A stretch of 64,000 bases of DNA from Scolanthus callimorphus (taxonomy: Eukaryota > Cnidaria > Anthozoa > Actiniaria > Edwardsiidae): contig CM066919.1 in NCBI GenBank assembly GCA_033964015.1, forward strand, positions 4,988,101 to 5,052,100, in the 5' to 3' direction. A program made the position numbers and the translations under genes. Below are positions 32,501 to 43,864 of the stretch, one piece after another; positions within the stretch are counted from its first letter, which is position 1; the number at the start of each line of letters is the position of its first letter. The notes below the pieces were generated by a model. That model searched no databases. It had not been told where the DNA came from and saw only the letters and a program-made list of their open reading frames with translations.

Positions 32501-35500
32501 TCATTCCGCTTCTGGTTCGTTTCTTGTTGCAATCAAGCAAAGTTTATGTATTGGTCGCTCGTACTCTCCATTTGAGTTCTTGATCTTGACTTTCCTCACC
32601 AGTCCGTCTGTCCCTGGGTAAATCTCTTGCACTAATGCCATTTTCCACTTTCGTCTTGGGGTTGGCTCGAGTTCTAAGACTAAATCTCCTGGTTGCAGAT
32701 TTTCTCTTGGCCGATACCACTTGTTCCTAGGGAGAAGGGTTGGTGCGAAATACTTAATCCAGGCGTTCCAGAAATCTTGCACTCTCTGTTGTGTCGCTCG
32801 GGCTAAGTGTCTCGGATTAACTCGGTCTTCAGGAATTGGTACTGGGGGTGCAGAGTGAATTCCGATAACGAGATCATTCGGGGTGATTGCAGGGGATTCC
32901 CAGACACTGTCAGAACTTGGATACAAAGGGCGGCTGTTAACTGTATACGTTATTTCCGCTAGCGAAGTGCGCCACTGCTCTTCCGTGAAGGCTCGTAGTT
33001 TGCAACTTGCGTCTAGGGCTTGACGTACTGATTTGATAAGGGACTCGACCACGCCGTTCATATGGCTTGCTTTTGGTACATTCCATTCCCAGTGAAATTC
33101 GCAACTAAATTCCTCGGCTAGCGTATCTTTAATCTTCTCGGTGCTCTCTGCTTGCATCAGGTCTTTCAGATATGTTTGCGCGCCAACGAAATTGGTCCCA
33201 CGGTCTGACCAGCAAACGTTAGGATGGCCTCTAATACAAGCGAATCTACGAAAGGCCATAAGGAATGCATCTGTTGTTTTGTCAGTAACCAACTCTAAAT
33301 GGATAGCCCTTGTCGTCATACATGCAAAGATGATTATCTGCGCTTCTTTCAGTGTTTTACGGTTAAGGCGGATTTGTACCGGACCAAACATGTCTAGTGC
33401 GGTATATGCAAATGCTGGACACTCAAATGCTGCGCGGAAAACTGGAAGCTGTCCCATTTGCTGTGTCAGCGGTCTTTGTCGTAACTTGCGGCAAACGACA
33501 CACGTTCGAGTTAGAAACTTTGCAGTGCTTCGTACACCAATAATCCAAAATTTCTTTCTTGATTCCCATGTCAAGCTCTTATACCCACAATGGCCTCTTT
33601 TCTCGTGGAGGTGTTTGAGTAGGAGTACGACAAGTGGATGGTTGCGCGGAAGGACTATCGGATTGCGCATCTCTGCAGGCAGCGTCCGGATATTTTCGAG
33701 TCTGCCATGTGCACGCAAGATCCCCATTTCATCTTCTTTGACCATCAATTTCTTGTCGATGTTGTCTTTGTCTATGTCTTCTTGGGTCCACTTGTAAAGG
33801 AGCGTTTCTGACTCTTGCAATTCTTCTACTGTGATTGTCCCACTTCTCTTGTCTTTCGACCTGATGTTATGAATAAATCGAATAACACGTGCAAGAACTC
33901 TTCTTGTCTTCCTAAATGACGAACAAACTTTCAGTAAATGGTCTAACAACTCATTTTCGACTAAACCATGTTCCTTTGCGGGCTCGCTTGTTGATTCAAC
34001 TACGATTATTTGAACTGTTTCTTTGACGACCGCTTGAGACTTCATCTCTTTCTCTACTTCAGGACTACTCTGGCATTCTATTGTTCGGTCTGCATTACTC
34101 TTCTCTTGGATTTCTTTGTAAAGAAACGAAGGTCCTTTCATCCATTCTTCTAGCTTGTCGATTGCAATTCCTCTTGTAAGCGCATCTGCTGGATTGTTCT
34201 CTGAGGGAACGTATCTGAAGTTCTCTGTATCCACTGTTTCTTGAATTTCTGCAACTCGTGCCGAAACAAATGGTTTAAACTTTCTGGGAGAGTTCCTAAT
34301 CCAGGATAAGACGGTGCCTGAGTCGGACCAAAACGTCGTCTTGCATTCTTCAATGTTGGTGAATTTTAAGGCTTTCTTACATGAGCTCACCATTCTAACC
34401 AGCAAAAGGCATCCCATCAGCTCTAAGCGAGGTACTGACTTCTTTTTCAGAGGAGCTACTAACGCCTTTGTCATTACAGGAACGCAAGAAAATCTGCCGT
34501 CTTCGTGATTCCAACGAAGGTAGATTACGGCGCCATATGCTCTCTCCCCTCCGTCGCAGAATGCATGCAATTCTGGCGAACCAACTGCGTCATGAGGCTT
34601 GAGTTGTCTGTCGACTTTGATCTTGAGTAGGGAGTTGAGAACATCAACATTTTCCAGCCACTTTTCTTGTAATTCAGGTGGTAATAATTCGTCCCATGAA
34701 TACCCCATACTCCAGAGCTCTTGAAGATCTATTCTCAGCTCGATGGAAACGGGCGTTACAAGTCCGACTGGATCCCAAATCTGCGCCACACAAGCAAGGC
34801 ATTTGCGTTTGGAGAAGCCCTTGTTCACTGACACGATTTCTTGTTTCTTGAAACTTATCTTGTCTTCTCTCTTGTTCCATCTATGTCCGAGAAAATCTGT
34901 ACAAGTCGCCTCTGTTTGGTCTACGTCTCTGTGGTTTGAGTTCCATTCTTTGATTTGAAATTTCCCTTGCGCAAGAATTGTATCAATTTCTCTCGTCATG
35001 CGCCTGGCGTCTTCTGCACAGGTCTTCGATCCTCCAATGTCGTCGACATAAGAATGTTCTTTCAGGTCTTTGGCCGCCTCTGGGAATTGTTTTTCCGCAA
35101 TCTTTGCCAGTGTGTTAACACAGCCTATAGCAATGTCGGGAGCGGGCTTGTCCCCGAAGTTCAATCGTTGCCACTGGTAGATTGTAGGTTGTGCTTGTTC
35201 ACGTTTTCTCCATATGAATCTGTGAAACACTTGATCTTCTGGGTGGATTGCGACTTGGTTGAACATTTTTCTAATGTCACCGGTGTAAGCTATTCTGTCC
35301 CAGCGCCAAGCCATCAGCACTGATACACAATCGTTGATGTAGTTGGGTCCTTTCTCCAAGAAATCATTAAGCGATAAACCTTGGTGACCTTTTGCGGACG
35401 CGTCAAAAACTAGGCGTATTCTAGTTGATCTTTCTGGCGTGAAAACTGCTTGCAATGGCAAATACCATTCTGGTTCGTCGTGCGATACTTGTTCTGGATT

Positions 35501-35899
35501 GACTTCAGTGACGAAACCTTGATCTACTAGCTTTTCCACTTCTGACTCTATATCTCCATAGCAATCGTTTCGGATGAAGGTCTTCTCTGTAGAATACATT
35601 CTCTTCAATGCCAAGTCGAAGTTACTTTGCTTGGGCGGTCCAATTGGTTTCCATGGCATTTTCACCTGTAATCTTCCATCGACGAGTTCTGTGGAGCTTG
35701 CAATTGACTTTATGAACTTGTTTTCTTTGAGTATTTCATCCGTACAGGTACAGAGTTGGGTCGGCTTCACTCCAAGGAGATCTTGAGATACAAGTTTCTT
35801 CACGTCATCCATTGCACTTATACTTCCGACATCGACTGAAGTGACTCGGGTTGTGTTCGTAGAGTCTCCGAACTGTCCGATGACGTACCATCCAAACAT
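32501..35899 (-). CDS. BEL/Pao pol: RT, RNase H, integrase
   Basis: One uninterrupted 1132-codon frame. The N-terminal ~40 residues continue the protease domain after a frameshift. RT palm: TGDIRKMFNQ (D208) and YVDD (284-287), the Pao-type variant of YxDD. RNase H starts at HAFCDGG (447) and has RLELMG (491-496), WSDSGTV and NPADALTRG. The integrase zinc-binding domain has HEKRGH with CVVC (about 765-803). The core is ALDMFGP (D836), CWSDRGTNF (D899) and HMNGVVESL (E952). The C-terminal basic domain, GDLVLELEPTPRRKWKMALV, matches the tail commonly seen in Pao integrases. All motifs are present; only the protease junction is broken. The first ATG of this frame (35899) is not a native start. 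Confidence 0.95.
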   Translation of the reverse strand: MFGWYVIGQFGDSTNTTRVTSVDVGSISAMDDVKKLVSQDLLGVKPTQLCTCTDEILKENKFIKSIASSTELVDGRLQVKMPWKPIGPPKQSNFDLALKRMYSTEKTFIRNDCYGDIESEVEKLVDQGFVTEVNPEQVSHDEPEWYLPLQAVFTPERSTRIRLVFDASAKGHQGLSLNDFLEKGPNYINDCVSVLMAWRWDRIAYTGDIRKMFNQVAIHPEDQVFHRFIWRKREQAQPTIYQWQRLNFGDKPAPDIAIGCVNTLAKIAEKQFPEAAKDLKEHSYVDDIGGSKTCAEDARRMTREIDTILAQGKFQIKEWNSNHRDVDQTEATCTDFLGHRWNKREDKISFKKQEIVSVNKGFSKRKCLACVAQIWDPVGLVTPVSIELRIDLQELWSMGYSWDELLPPELQEKWLENVDVLNSLLKIKVDRQLKPHDAVGSPELHAFCDGGERAYGAVIYLRWNHEDGRFSCVPVMTKALVAPLKKKSVPRLELMGCLLLVRMVSSCKKALKFTNIEECKTTFWSDSGTVLSWIRNSPRKFKPFVSARVAEIQETVDTENFRYVPSENNPADALTRGIAIDKLEEWMKGPSFLYKEIQEKSNADRTIECQSSPEVEKEMKSQAVVKETVQIIVVESTSEPAKEHGLVENELLDHLLKVCSSFRKTRRVLARVIRFIHNIRSKDKRSGTITVEELQESETLLYKWTQEDIDKDNIDKKLMVKEDEMGILRAHGRLENIRTLPAEMRNPIVLPRNHPLVVLLLKHLHEKRGHCGYKSLTWESRKKFWIIGVRSTAKFLTRTCVVCRKLRQRPLTQQMGQLPVFRAAFECPAFAYTALDMFGPVQIRLNRKTLKEAQIIIFACMTTRAIHLELVTDKTTDAFLMAFRRFACIRGHPNVCWSDRGTNFVGAQTYLKDLMQAESTEKIKDTLAEEFSCEFHWEWNVPKASHMNGVVESLIKSVRQALDASCKLRAFTEEQWRTSLAEITYTVNSRPLYPSSDSVWESPAITPNDLVIGIHSAPPVPIPEDRVNPRHLARATQQRVQDFWNAWIKYFAPTLLPRNKWYRPRENLQPGDLVLELEPTPRRKWKMALVQEIYPGTDGLVRKVKIKNSNGEYERPIHKLCLIATRNEPEAE

Positions 35900-36204
35900 G
35901 TTTCTTTGGCAACTGGATCACCACTCTGGCCGTATCTTGACTCGAGATCGATAAACACGTCTGGAAAGTCTGTTCCAATCAGGAGGTCTACAGCTCCTCC
36001 GGAGAGATGGACACTATCACAGATGGACTCTAAGTGGGGGAAGTACTCGACTGCTGCTTTGGATACCGTCTTAGCAGGGCTGCATGGTTTCTGTACTGTG
36101 TATACTTGGATGTTCTTTCTGATGTCTGAATTTAAAGATGATTGTAAATTGATGTCAAGGATTTCGGAGTTTTCTGATTTCTTGTATCCTCCGGCCAAAT
36201 TCAT
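35818..36204 (-). pseudogene. BEL protease, middle part
   Basis: About 128 codons between the end of the gag frame and the pol frame, containing VDLLIGTDFPDVFID, the second half of the BEL-type aspartic peptidase. The DSGS active-site half is in the gag frame just upstream. One frameshift near 36205 separates them, and another near 35900 separates this part from pol. Confidence 0.85.
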
Positions 36205-36206
36205 CG

Positions 36207-38114
36207 TTAAATTGGTGTTGATGCCTGCAGGCCAAGTTTGCTTGCTGCTCTTTTGGAAAGTAGGCTGGTGTTAGATCCGCTATCTAGCATACAAAGAATT
36301 TCAGTCATTTCTCCATTGTTGTCTTCAACAAGTACTTTCTGTATAGGACAAATTGCACATCTCTTTTGCATATCTGCCGTGTGTTGTGCAGAATTACGGT
36401 TTTGTGCCTCAGGTGCGATCGCTTGCAGTCCAGACACTTCCGGCTTCATCACTTCCGGTGCTGGGTTCCAGGGCGATGCACTCATCAGCGGATTCCAGGG
36501 GGGTGTACTCATCAAGGTGGGGTCTGATCCAAGATGCTGTACGTCTGTCCTTGTCCAGGGGGGGTTGTGCCAAGGGGGGGTCTGATTCTGTCTGTACCAC
36601 GAACCAGGGGGGTCTGTACCACGAACTGGTCTGGGTGGCTCTGTACCACGAACTGGTCTGAGTGGCTCTGTACCACGAACTGGTCTGAGTGGCTCTGTAC
36701 CACGAACTGGTCTGTTCCGGTTGAATTCTGCTCCAGGGGGGGCTCTGGGTGTGTCTGTCCAAGGATGGTTTGGGCGGGTCTGTCTGGGCGGGTCTGCCCA
36801 GGGGGGTCTGTTCCATCCTCTGCTGTTTCCGGGGATCGGGTTGAATGTCTGATGTCCAAACTGTCTCATTGGTTCGGTGTGTAAAGATCGGTGGTGTCGG
36901 CGATCGCACTGAGTACACGAACCATCTGCTTTGCGACAATCGTTCGTGTGGTGACTTCGTAAGCACTTTCGGCAGCGGTTGAACTTTCGTACCACTTCCC
37001 ACCTCTGGTCGACTGAGAGGGATTTTTGGTAAATCGGACAACCAGAAAGAAGGTGCCTCGTTCGACATCCGAGTGGACAAGCTTCATCGTCTGCTGTGTT
37101 GGTGACATTGATCGCTGCGTGGTGGTCATACCGCTTCTCGACAAAACGATCTTTAGTTCCTCGACTACGTAAAGACGCTTCTCTCTGTAGCCAAAAAATT
37201 AGATTGGTAGTGTTCTCTTCTCGATGGTCACGAAGCATTTCTCTACCAAACTCAACATTGTCTTTCGGTTCGAGTTTTGCTAACAGTTGTGACATTATAA
37301 AGGGTGCCTCTCCGGCTTCATTCACATTACACCCGTTATCATTCATATCATTAACAAAAGCCCTCACTTTAATAGCGTATCTTGAAAGTGAATCTGCGTC
37401 ACTCTTTACTGGTTTATAAGTAGTTATTTCATTTAAGAGTTCATCCATTAGCTTTCGTTTATCGCCAAACTCGAGATCGAGAATTTCCCATGCCTTTTCA
37501 ATCGTCTTACAAGATTTAATTTGGTCTGTCCACCAATTTTTGGGCAAAGCTTTTCTGAATCTTTGTAATTGTTCATCGTTATCTTGATTGTACTTATGCA
37601 TCCAATGGTTAAATTCAATTTTCCATGTCCCATACGTTCGTCGTTTCCCATCCCACGTAGGTACTGAAATTTTCTCTAACCCATGACTTTTGTCACTGTT
37701 TTTTGATTCCAATACATGTACAACTTGTTTTAACGCAGTGTTCATTTCCCCAAATCCCGTTGCTTGTTTACTTTCCGAAACTGATTTCTTTTCACATTGT
37801 TGTTTTTGATAGCTTGCGAAACTGACTGCAACCTTCAAGTAAATGTCTTTTACTTCAGTTCCAATCTTTTTGTGATTTTTAGATACTTCTTCGTCTTCAG
37901 AAATCCCATTCTCGATTAGTTTGTCAGAAAGTACGTCCAATAGCTTCTTAATGGTTCTGTACTTCGGTTCAATCTCTTTATAAATTGTCTCTAGAGTTTC
38001 TAATTCCGGTCCGACTTGGAATACAATTTGAAATTCTTCAAACAGTTCATACAGTGATTTAATTGCGACATCCCTTTTCCCAACCAAGGTATTAAAGTCC
38101 ACTTTAGGAGGCAT
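36207..38114 (-). CDS. BEL/Pao gag with protease N-terminus
   Basis: From ATG at 38114, 635 codons. The first 110 residues are helical and charged. A capsid-like region, VPTWDGKRRTYGTWKIEFNH (about 150-170) to about 310, is typical of BEL gag. Three zinc-knuckle-like motifs follow: CPLGCRTRHLLSGC, CRKCLRSHHTNDC and CTQCDRRHHRSLH. Then comes a Pro/Arg/Trp-rich linker with four near-identical RPVRGTEP repeats. The frame ends with LCMLDSGSNTSLLSKRAAS, carrying the DSG catalytic motif of the peptidase. A stop at 36207 truncates the protease. A gag-protease fusion is usual for this superfamily. Confidence 0.93.
   Translation of the reverse strand: MPPKVDFNTLVGKRDVAIKSLYELFEEFQIVFQVGPELETLETIYKEIEPKYRTIKKLLDVLSDKLIENGISEDEEVSKNHKKIGTEVKDIYLKVAVSFASYQKQQCEKKSVSESKQATGFGEMNTALKQVVHVLESKNSDKSHGLEKISVPTWDGKRRTYGTWKIEFNHWMHKYNQDNDEQLQRFRKALPKNWWTDQIKSCKTIEKAWEILDLEFGDKRKLMDELLNEITTYKPVKSDADSLSRYAIKVRAFVNDMNDNGCNVNEAGEAPFIMSQLLAKLEPKDNVEFGREMLRDHREENTTNLIFWLQREASLRSRGTKDRFVEKRYDHHAAINVTNTADDEACPLGCRTRHLLSGCPIYQKSLSVDQRWEVVRKFNRCRKCLRSHHTNDCRKADGSCTQCDRRHHRSLHTEPMRQFGHQTFNPIPGNSRGWNRPPWADPPRQTRPNHPWTDTPRAPPGAEFNRNRPVRGTEPLRPVRGTEPLRPVRGTEPPRPVRGTDPPGSWYRQNQTPPWHNPPWTRTDVQHLGSDPTLMSTPPWNPLMSASPWNPAPEVMKPEVSGLQAIAPEAQNRNSAQHTADMQKRCAICPIQKVLVEDNNGEMTEILCMLDSGSNTSLLSKRAASKLGLQASTPI
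36590..36720 (-). repeat. 33-bp tandem repeat within BEL gag
   Basis: Four units of CTGTACCACGAACTGGTCTG plus GAGTGG-type spacer encode RPVRGTEPL repeats. All units keep the reading frame, so copy number can vary without breaking gag. Confidence 0.9.
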
Positions 38115-38769
38115 AATAAATTACATAATACATCAATAATCTTCTAATATAAATACTGTGTGGATAATACTTCAATCAATGTTCTGTAATTGCGAATGAC
38201 ACGCCATTACTTCTACTGTAATATTCAACACAACTTAAAATTCTTTAAGTCTTTCTTGCGAATATAATTCTTGTTCAATTTTCCAATATGAGAATAAGGA
38301 ATTCACATCAAAGTTCCGTTAATCCAAGTACTTCAACGGCAGTTAAACTTCAGTTAGCGGTAAACACAATAAACTGGTATTTAAATTCGCCGCTTAACTT
38401 AACAGAGTTTCTTGAATAATCATACACGGCTGAATGACTTGCTACCGTATTACTTCTTGAAAACCTTGCACTTGAGATTCAACTTTTAGCGATGAGCGTT
38501 GATCTACTTTTGCGGCATCAACAATTCACATAAAAACTACACAGCGTACAGTTCATTTTCTTTTCGATTTTCTAGTCGGCGTACCAGCGCCACGTTTCTT
38601 CGATCACTTCAAATAAATGTTGAACTCTTCCGTAGAGCTATTTTCAGTTAATCTTGCTTGAAAGTTCCACAGTCTTGAAATAGTCGTCGCATTGATAATA
38701 AATTAATTAAAACGATCCTACCTCGTTTTGTAGTTCATCCCAGCCCAGCAGAACGTCGAAGATTTTGAC
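38115..38769 (-). other. BEL 5' leader
   Basis: 655 nt between gag ATG and the 5' LTR. No TGG-starting PBS directly abuts the LTR; the first TGGG on the minus strand is about 25 nt inside. Nothing else is recognised. Confidence 0.5.
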
Positions 38770-39130
38770 TGATTTGACCACAACTCTCATTATAACTGCA
38801 TTTGTTTAATCCACGGTTTTGCACTTGTGTTACAGGAACAAAGTCAACTACAAATACACCGCAATATTGTTAATATTAAAGTTCTAAGATATAATGATTG
38901 TAATGGTATTAAAAGAAATCTGATAAACTATACTTACAATCTTGTGGACTACTTCGCATGAGTGTTCTGCTGGACTGAATATTAATTTCTGAGCCTGAGC
39001 TTTTATACTACATGCTTGCATGCTTGTTGTGTAAGGATTATGTAATCTATGAATTCCTGTTTTTTTGTGTGTTTTTTACTTAAACTAATTAAGCAGTTCA
39101 TTATGTTAATATTGTCGTGTGGGCGAAACA
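38770..39130 (-). repeat. BEL 5' LTR
   Basis: 361 bp, with termini and content as in the left LTR. The target duplication ATCAA follows at 39131-39135. Confidence 0.95.
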
Positions 39131-39487
39131 ATCAAATTTGACGATATGGCGGCCATCTTGGAACCGCCATTTTGAATATCACAGCAGCGCCATATCCGAA
39201 TAATATGACAATTTTTCGTATAGAACATTCTAAACTATCCTGTTCAAGTTAAATATTCGTTCGAATTTGAAATATAGCGACAAAACTATTTTAAGGGGTT
39301 CGCGAACAGCTGTCAATCATTATGACGTCATTTTCACCATTAAAATGCAAAATCAGGGATGGCAACAAGAAAATTCGGATTCATCGTTAAAAACTACATA
39401 AGAAAACTCTTGTTGCCAACTTTTACTAAAAAATGCCTCATGCGCCTTAAATATTGCAATTTTCTGATATTTCGTCTAGTCTATGAT

Positions 39488-40235
39488 GGTCGTCTGCACT
39501 GCAGTACTATCTAGTCGGCCGGTCGCCTCCCAGACACAACATGCTTTGCATCTATGCTTTGAAGCGCTGGATGGGCAGCCTTTTAAGTTTGGTGAAGGAG
39601 GAACATCGGCTTTGCTTTTCCTCATGACACCGGTGGCCGTTTTAAAGCAGTGTACGAAGACCGGCGATGTTTGACTTTGAATTAATTATTCTTACTTAAT
39701 TTGCATAATAAAACACGCAGCGTATTAATATTATTCCTAGTGAATCATTTATTCTAAAACTTATATTTGGGCGGGTTGGGTTAGACAAAATCAATTTAAC
39801 CCCTTTTTACAAATTATCTGTTTACTTTATTTGAAACAAAGGAAAAACTAAAAGAGTTATGCATATGGTTTAGCGATGTTTTTGCAGCATGCATGCCGGA
39901 ATGTTCGAAATGTTTCATCCGTGTCTGTGAAATGTGCACCACCGTTCGCACACACAACAAAAAGATTCCAGCTACAAAACGACGTGGTTTAGATTATTGC
40001 TCTTTATTTCAAAACGCGAAACCTTCATGAGTTCCTATCTCGTATACGAATAGTTCAATAATAGGAGATTCGCATGGGACGTACGATGTTTATGTTGCGC
40101 GTTTATGACAAGGTGTACAAAAATCGGCTTTTGGCGCGAGCATGAATTTTGCGGTTTCAGAATGTCTTTCATATTTTGAATAATATGTCGTCATATTTGT
40201 GGAGTTATGATAATCACATACATGTAACATAGTAC
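39488..40235. other. Non-coding stretch
   Basis: A 63-codon frame at 39483-39674 has no recognised domain. TAC at 40233-40235 is the left target duplication of the next element. Confidence 0.4.
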
Positions 40236-40249
40236 CACTACTGGAACAG

Positions 40250-40740
40250 AAACATATGACAAACCTATGACAAACATGTGAAAAATATATTAAAAACATA
40301 TGACATATGAGAAAAACATATGACAGGCGTACGTTTTCAAAATCGAGAGTTCGGAAGGATTTTCGAGGAACAGGCTTCTAGACTTGGGGAATATATGACA
40401 ATCCAAGAGAACATATGACATGTATATGACAACAAGCCTTTTATATATGACAGAAACAGCGCTAGCCTGTGGTAACATATGACAGGAATTGAATCATATG
40501 ACAAAGATGCAATTCATATGTTTCACTTTTGGGGTGTCATATGTATCTCATTATGACAGAACTTGAGAATTCATTACCACGGCCGAACATATGACAAAAA
40601 CTGGTCTAGGGTATGTCATATATCAACCTCAACATATGACTCAGTCAGACACATATGACAAAAAGTAAGAAAGGATACAAGTGCAAACATATGACAGAGG
40701 TCTGAAATAGTAGGATATTTTACTCCACCAAGGCAGATAT
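40250..40740. repeat. Left subterminal ACATATGACA cluster
   Basis: More than a dozen copies of ACATATGACA or one-base variants, spaced about 15-50 bp apart and mostly in one orientation. Confidence 0.88.
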
Positions 40741-42167
40741 GACACAGCCATATTCAACTACTTCACAAACTTAAAATATGATACGCTGGTACATTATAGC
40801 CAAAGGCAAATGCACATAACCAAGTATAACACAGACGATCACTGTTGTTACATTTTGACGAGAGCATATGATTAATTTCAAACGAATTCCTTTCGAACGA
40901 ATTCCTTTCGAAAAGTCTATTGGAGATAACTCAAATAATAGAAAAGTGCTAAGTCGATAATTTCAATTGCAAATATAAGTAAAAAGGATTCACAGGTAGC
41001 ATGCAAATATCAATGCATAAACTGCTGCTTACAGGCGTCACTTGCACTTTGACCGAGCGAAACCTGGTTCGAGCTGAGGTCTCTTCTGATTGGCCAATTC
41101 GCAATTTTCGTACTGAACCCGCTAAAATAAAGCAACGGTATAGTGCTACAACATGGCTTGGAGTGTGTCTCCGATCTTGCTCAATTCTGGATGGCAAATG
41201 TCCTGTCGCTTTTACTCTATGCTGATCATCGCTTTGTTCAAGCGTTACTGTACTGTATTCTCAAAGTACTACGGGGAAAAGGCCTAAACTTCAATCAAGC
41301 GGTGAGTTGAAAGTGATTGCAACATTTACTGTGTGATTGTTTCATGAATTGGCTGATTTTAAGCTAGAGCCCTATTATCTTTTGAGAAAAGAAGCATGAT
41401 GTTGAAGCATTAGGTAAAACTTTGGCATTTCGTATACATTTTGATTAAACGATTCCTGCTTAAACTGGCTAATTCTCGACCTCAACAAGAAGCGGAGAAG
41501 CGAGCGCCATTGTGGAATTTAGATTTTAATTATAAACACGCTAAACACGTCAACTTCTGCTGTGTCCAAACAGCTAAAAGCTGATATTACAGCCTACTAT
41601 TATGAGATTTACATCGCCCTTTCACCAATGTAGTCAACTGAACTGAAAACCGAACTTTGTGTAGGTTTTTCAGTTCGATTTAACAAAGTTTATAGAGGAA
41701 TTTGGTGGCTTTGTGTGTTTTAGTTTACCGGAAGTTACGTTCGTTTGAGGATTGAGTAATTAATTAAGCCTGGGGTTACTCAAATCTATTCTAAGAGCTA
41801 AGTTGAAGACAACATAGTTTTTTTGCAGCGCTAACTGTACAATGAGGTTAACTCTTGTGTGTATAAAGCAATGTGCTTTGTCTTTGCAGGAAGAATCAGG
41901 CCGGTCATGTCATAAAGCTGAGACAATTAAAAATATCTTCCGATTCGGTGGATAATAACTCGAGTAATTTAACTCTTTTATCACACGCGCCGCTCCGATT
42001 TAGTTTTGTTCGGGATTCATTGTTTAAAACAGCTAGAAATTGGCGCTTGTATCGTTTCTCTTTGAATTAATTCCTGTTACGAAATTTCTGGAAAAGTTCT
42101 GTGTTTACAGTGTTATTTACAGAAGACTGCAAATTAACAGAATATCAGCTCATCAACACCCGCTTCC

Positions 42168-43537
42168 GGTCTAAGCCAAGGAGGATATAAAGGTCCCATA
42201 ATTCTTAGCGCGCCCAAGTTTTTCACTTGACACCAGTCATTGCGTTACTTAAATCGAGTGTTTCGCGGCAAAACTAGGTCACTTTTGGAGAGCGTTTTTC
42301 GTCGTATCTAGACACTGATATGCGTATATTTTGGTATATACACATTCATTAACTCGCATTTTACCTATGTTTGCAAAAAAGCCAGTAGTTTGTTGCGAAC
42401 AAGTTACGAGCCGAGACGATTATTCTTGCGCTCTATAACACAACTGCGGCCTTTGTGACTTCGTCACGCGTTCAACCTCTTGGTTAAAAATGTACATAGC
42501 CTTCTTATGATTGGATACATAAGAGATTTTTTGCATGTATATTGTTATTTAAGGGTCACACAACGCTAAGGAGTCAAAGGTACTCTTATGTACTCAGGTT
42601 TCGATGAATGCGACCCTTTCAAACGCCAGTGAGTTGTCGTTCGTTGCAAACCATTTCCGGGCACTCCATTCACAATACGGGCATCTTTTCCATCTAGATT
42701 CGATGTCTTATCCCTGCTTGAGTTAGAAATAGGCTGGATATTAATATATATTACTTCAAGACCAAAAACATGCAAAGGTTTTCCTGGTTTAATGGAACAT
42801 TTAGCCATCGCTATTATCTTTTGTGACGAGCCAGTGGGACACGACGATTCATCCCCGGGATTCATCTTCGAATGAAGCTAGTTCGAGTGCCCTATTATTG
42901 GATATCTTGGGAATTTAATGCTGTCGAATGTTCTTCCAAAGCCATACAACACAGTACATTGGATTTAAGTACTCCCTTAGAAGAACTCATGATTTCCTGG
43001 ATTAACTCAAAGAAGTCAAGACGTGAGAGCAAATCTCAGCGCGAAACGGACGTGTGTTCTAGTCACGGACAAGATTGCTCTGTAGTTAACAAATAATACG
43101 GTAAAATAAATGGAGGTTTCACTTTGTCCAAAACCAACAGAAGTACTTTTATCCTAAAACTCGTAGACATTATTACTTTGCACAAAAACATATTAATTAA
43201 ACGTATCAAATCACTCGCTGTAGCGGCTTTATTTTCATCTTGACAGGCTACGCTCGGCGCGTGGCAATCATTCAGGTTTGACTAACCGACTTCTGGGCCA
43301 AAAAGTCTTACAAAAGTATACTAATGCAATCTTTCTCGGTAAAATCGTGAAATTGAAGTCTATTTATTGCACTCGCGATCGTTAGGAGTCCATGTATTTC
43401 GGAGCGATCACTTCGTGTTGTTGTCTCGGCCGAAGCAAGTGAGAAATGACACTGAGACATTCGAGTGCGAAAACCGTTAATATAGTTTGATCGCGCAATG
43501 CATTCTGGGACCTTCGAATCCTCCTTGGGTCTAAGCT
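42168..43537. mobile_element. Possible TIR element nested in the CACTA-like element
   Basis: Left 42168-42215 (GTCTAAGCCAAGGAGGATAT, AAGGTCCCA..., GCGCG) and right 43491-43537 are imperfect inverted copies. The interior has no recognised gene. It may instead be an internal inverted repeat of the larger element. Confidence 0.45.
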
Positions 43538-43864
43538 ATAAAATGTAGAGATTAAGCAGGGGCTAGGTTTGGAAATAGCCGATGTTACATGCTCGTGTAA
43601 GAAACGTAAAAGTAATTAATGGCTTTGAGAGTTGTGAAAGTGGGACATTTCAAGCAGTGCGTAAAATTGCAAATAGAGGGCTAGTAACTGTTTTGTGGCA
43701 TGTTATATATAAATGAAAGAAGTCAGCTTGTAAGCAAGGCAGAGATACGGACTTGAGATACGTTATTTCACACTACATGATGATAAGTTATCCCTGTCTT
43801 ATGCCGAAAGAACGTCGCTTTCTTGTAAAGGTGTAAGATCAAGGACTTAAAACCATTATCACAC

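Larger units (their letters stand above)
32095..39130 (-). mobile_element. BEL/Pao LTR retrotransposon, full length
   Basis: LTRs at 32095-32457 and 38770-39130 differ only slightly by eye (for example TTCTGTTACAG versus TTGTGTTACAG, and a 2-bp GT length change). The target duplication ATCAA lies at 32090-32094 and 39131-39135. Minus-strand order is 5' LTR, 655-nt leader, gag with zinc knuckles, DSG-type protease, Pao RT (YVDD), RNase H, DDE integrase, purine tract, 3' LTR. This is a complete BEL/Pao plan. Two frameshifts near 36205 and 35900 interrupt the protease region; gag and the rest of pol remain open, so this looks like a young copy. Confidence 0.96.
30788..39487. mobile_element. Element with ~350-bp inverted repeats, interrupted by BEL/Pao
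   Basis: 30788-31150 and 39150-39487 are diverged inverted copies. Shared blocks: ATAGACTAGACGAA, ATGAGGCATTTTTTAGTAAA, GTTGCCAA..., ACAGCTGTCA and ATGGCGGCCATCTTGG (in the corresponding orientation). Removing the BEL element leaves about 1.66 kb with no coding frame. The inner edge at 31099-31145 is itself a hairpin (ATCCAAAATGGCGG). Exact termini and target duplication are not established. Confidence 0.72.

Noticed and set aside
33141..33797. 218-codon plus-strand frame
   Set aside because: Lies antisense to the BEL integrase and has no domain of its own.
36534..36884. Plus-strand Cys/Trp-rich frame (CTTNWSEWL repeats)
   Set aside because: Antisense of the in-frame tandem repeat in BEL gag.
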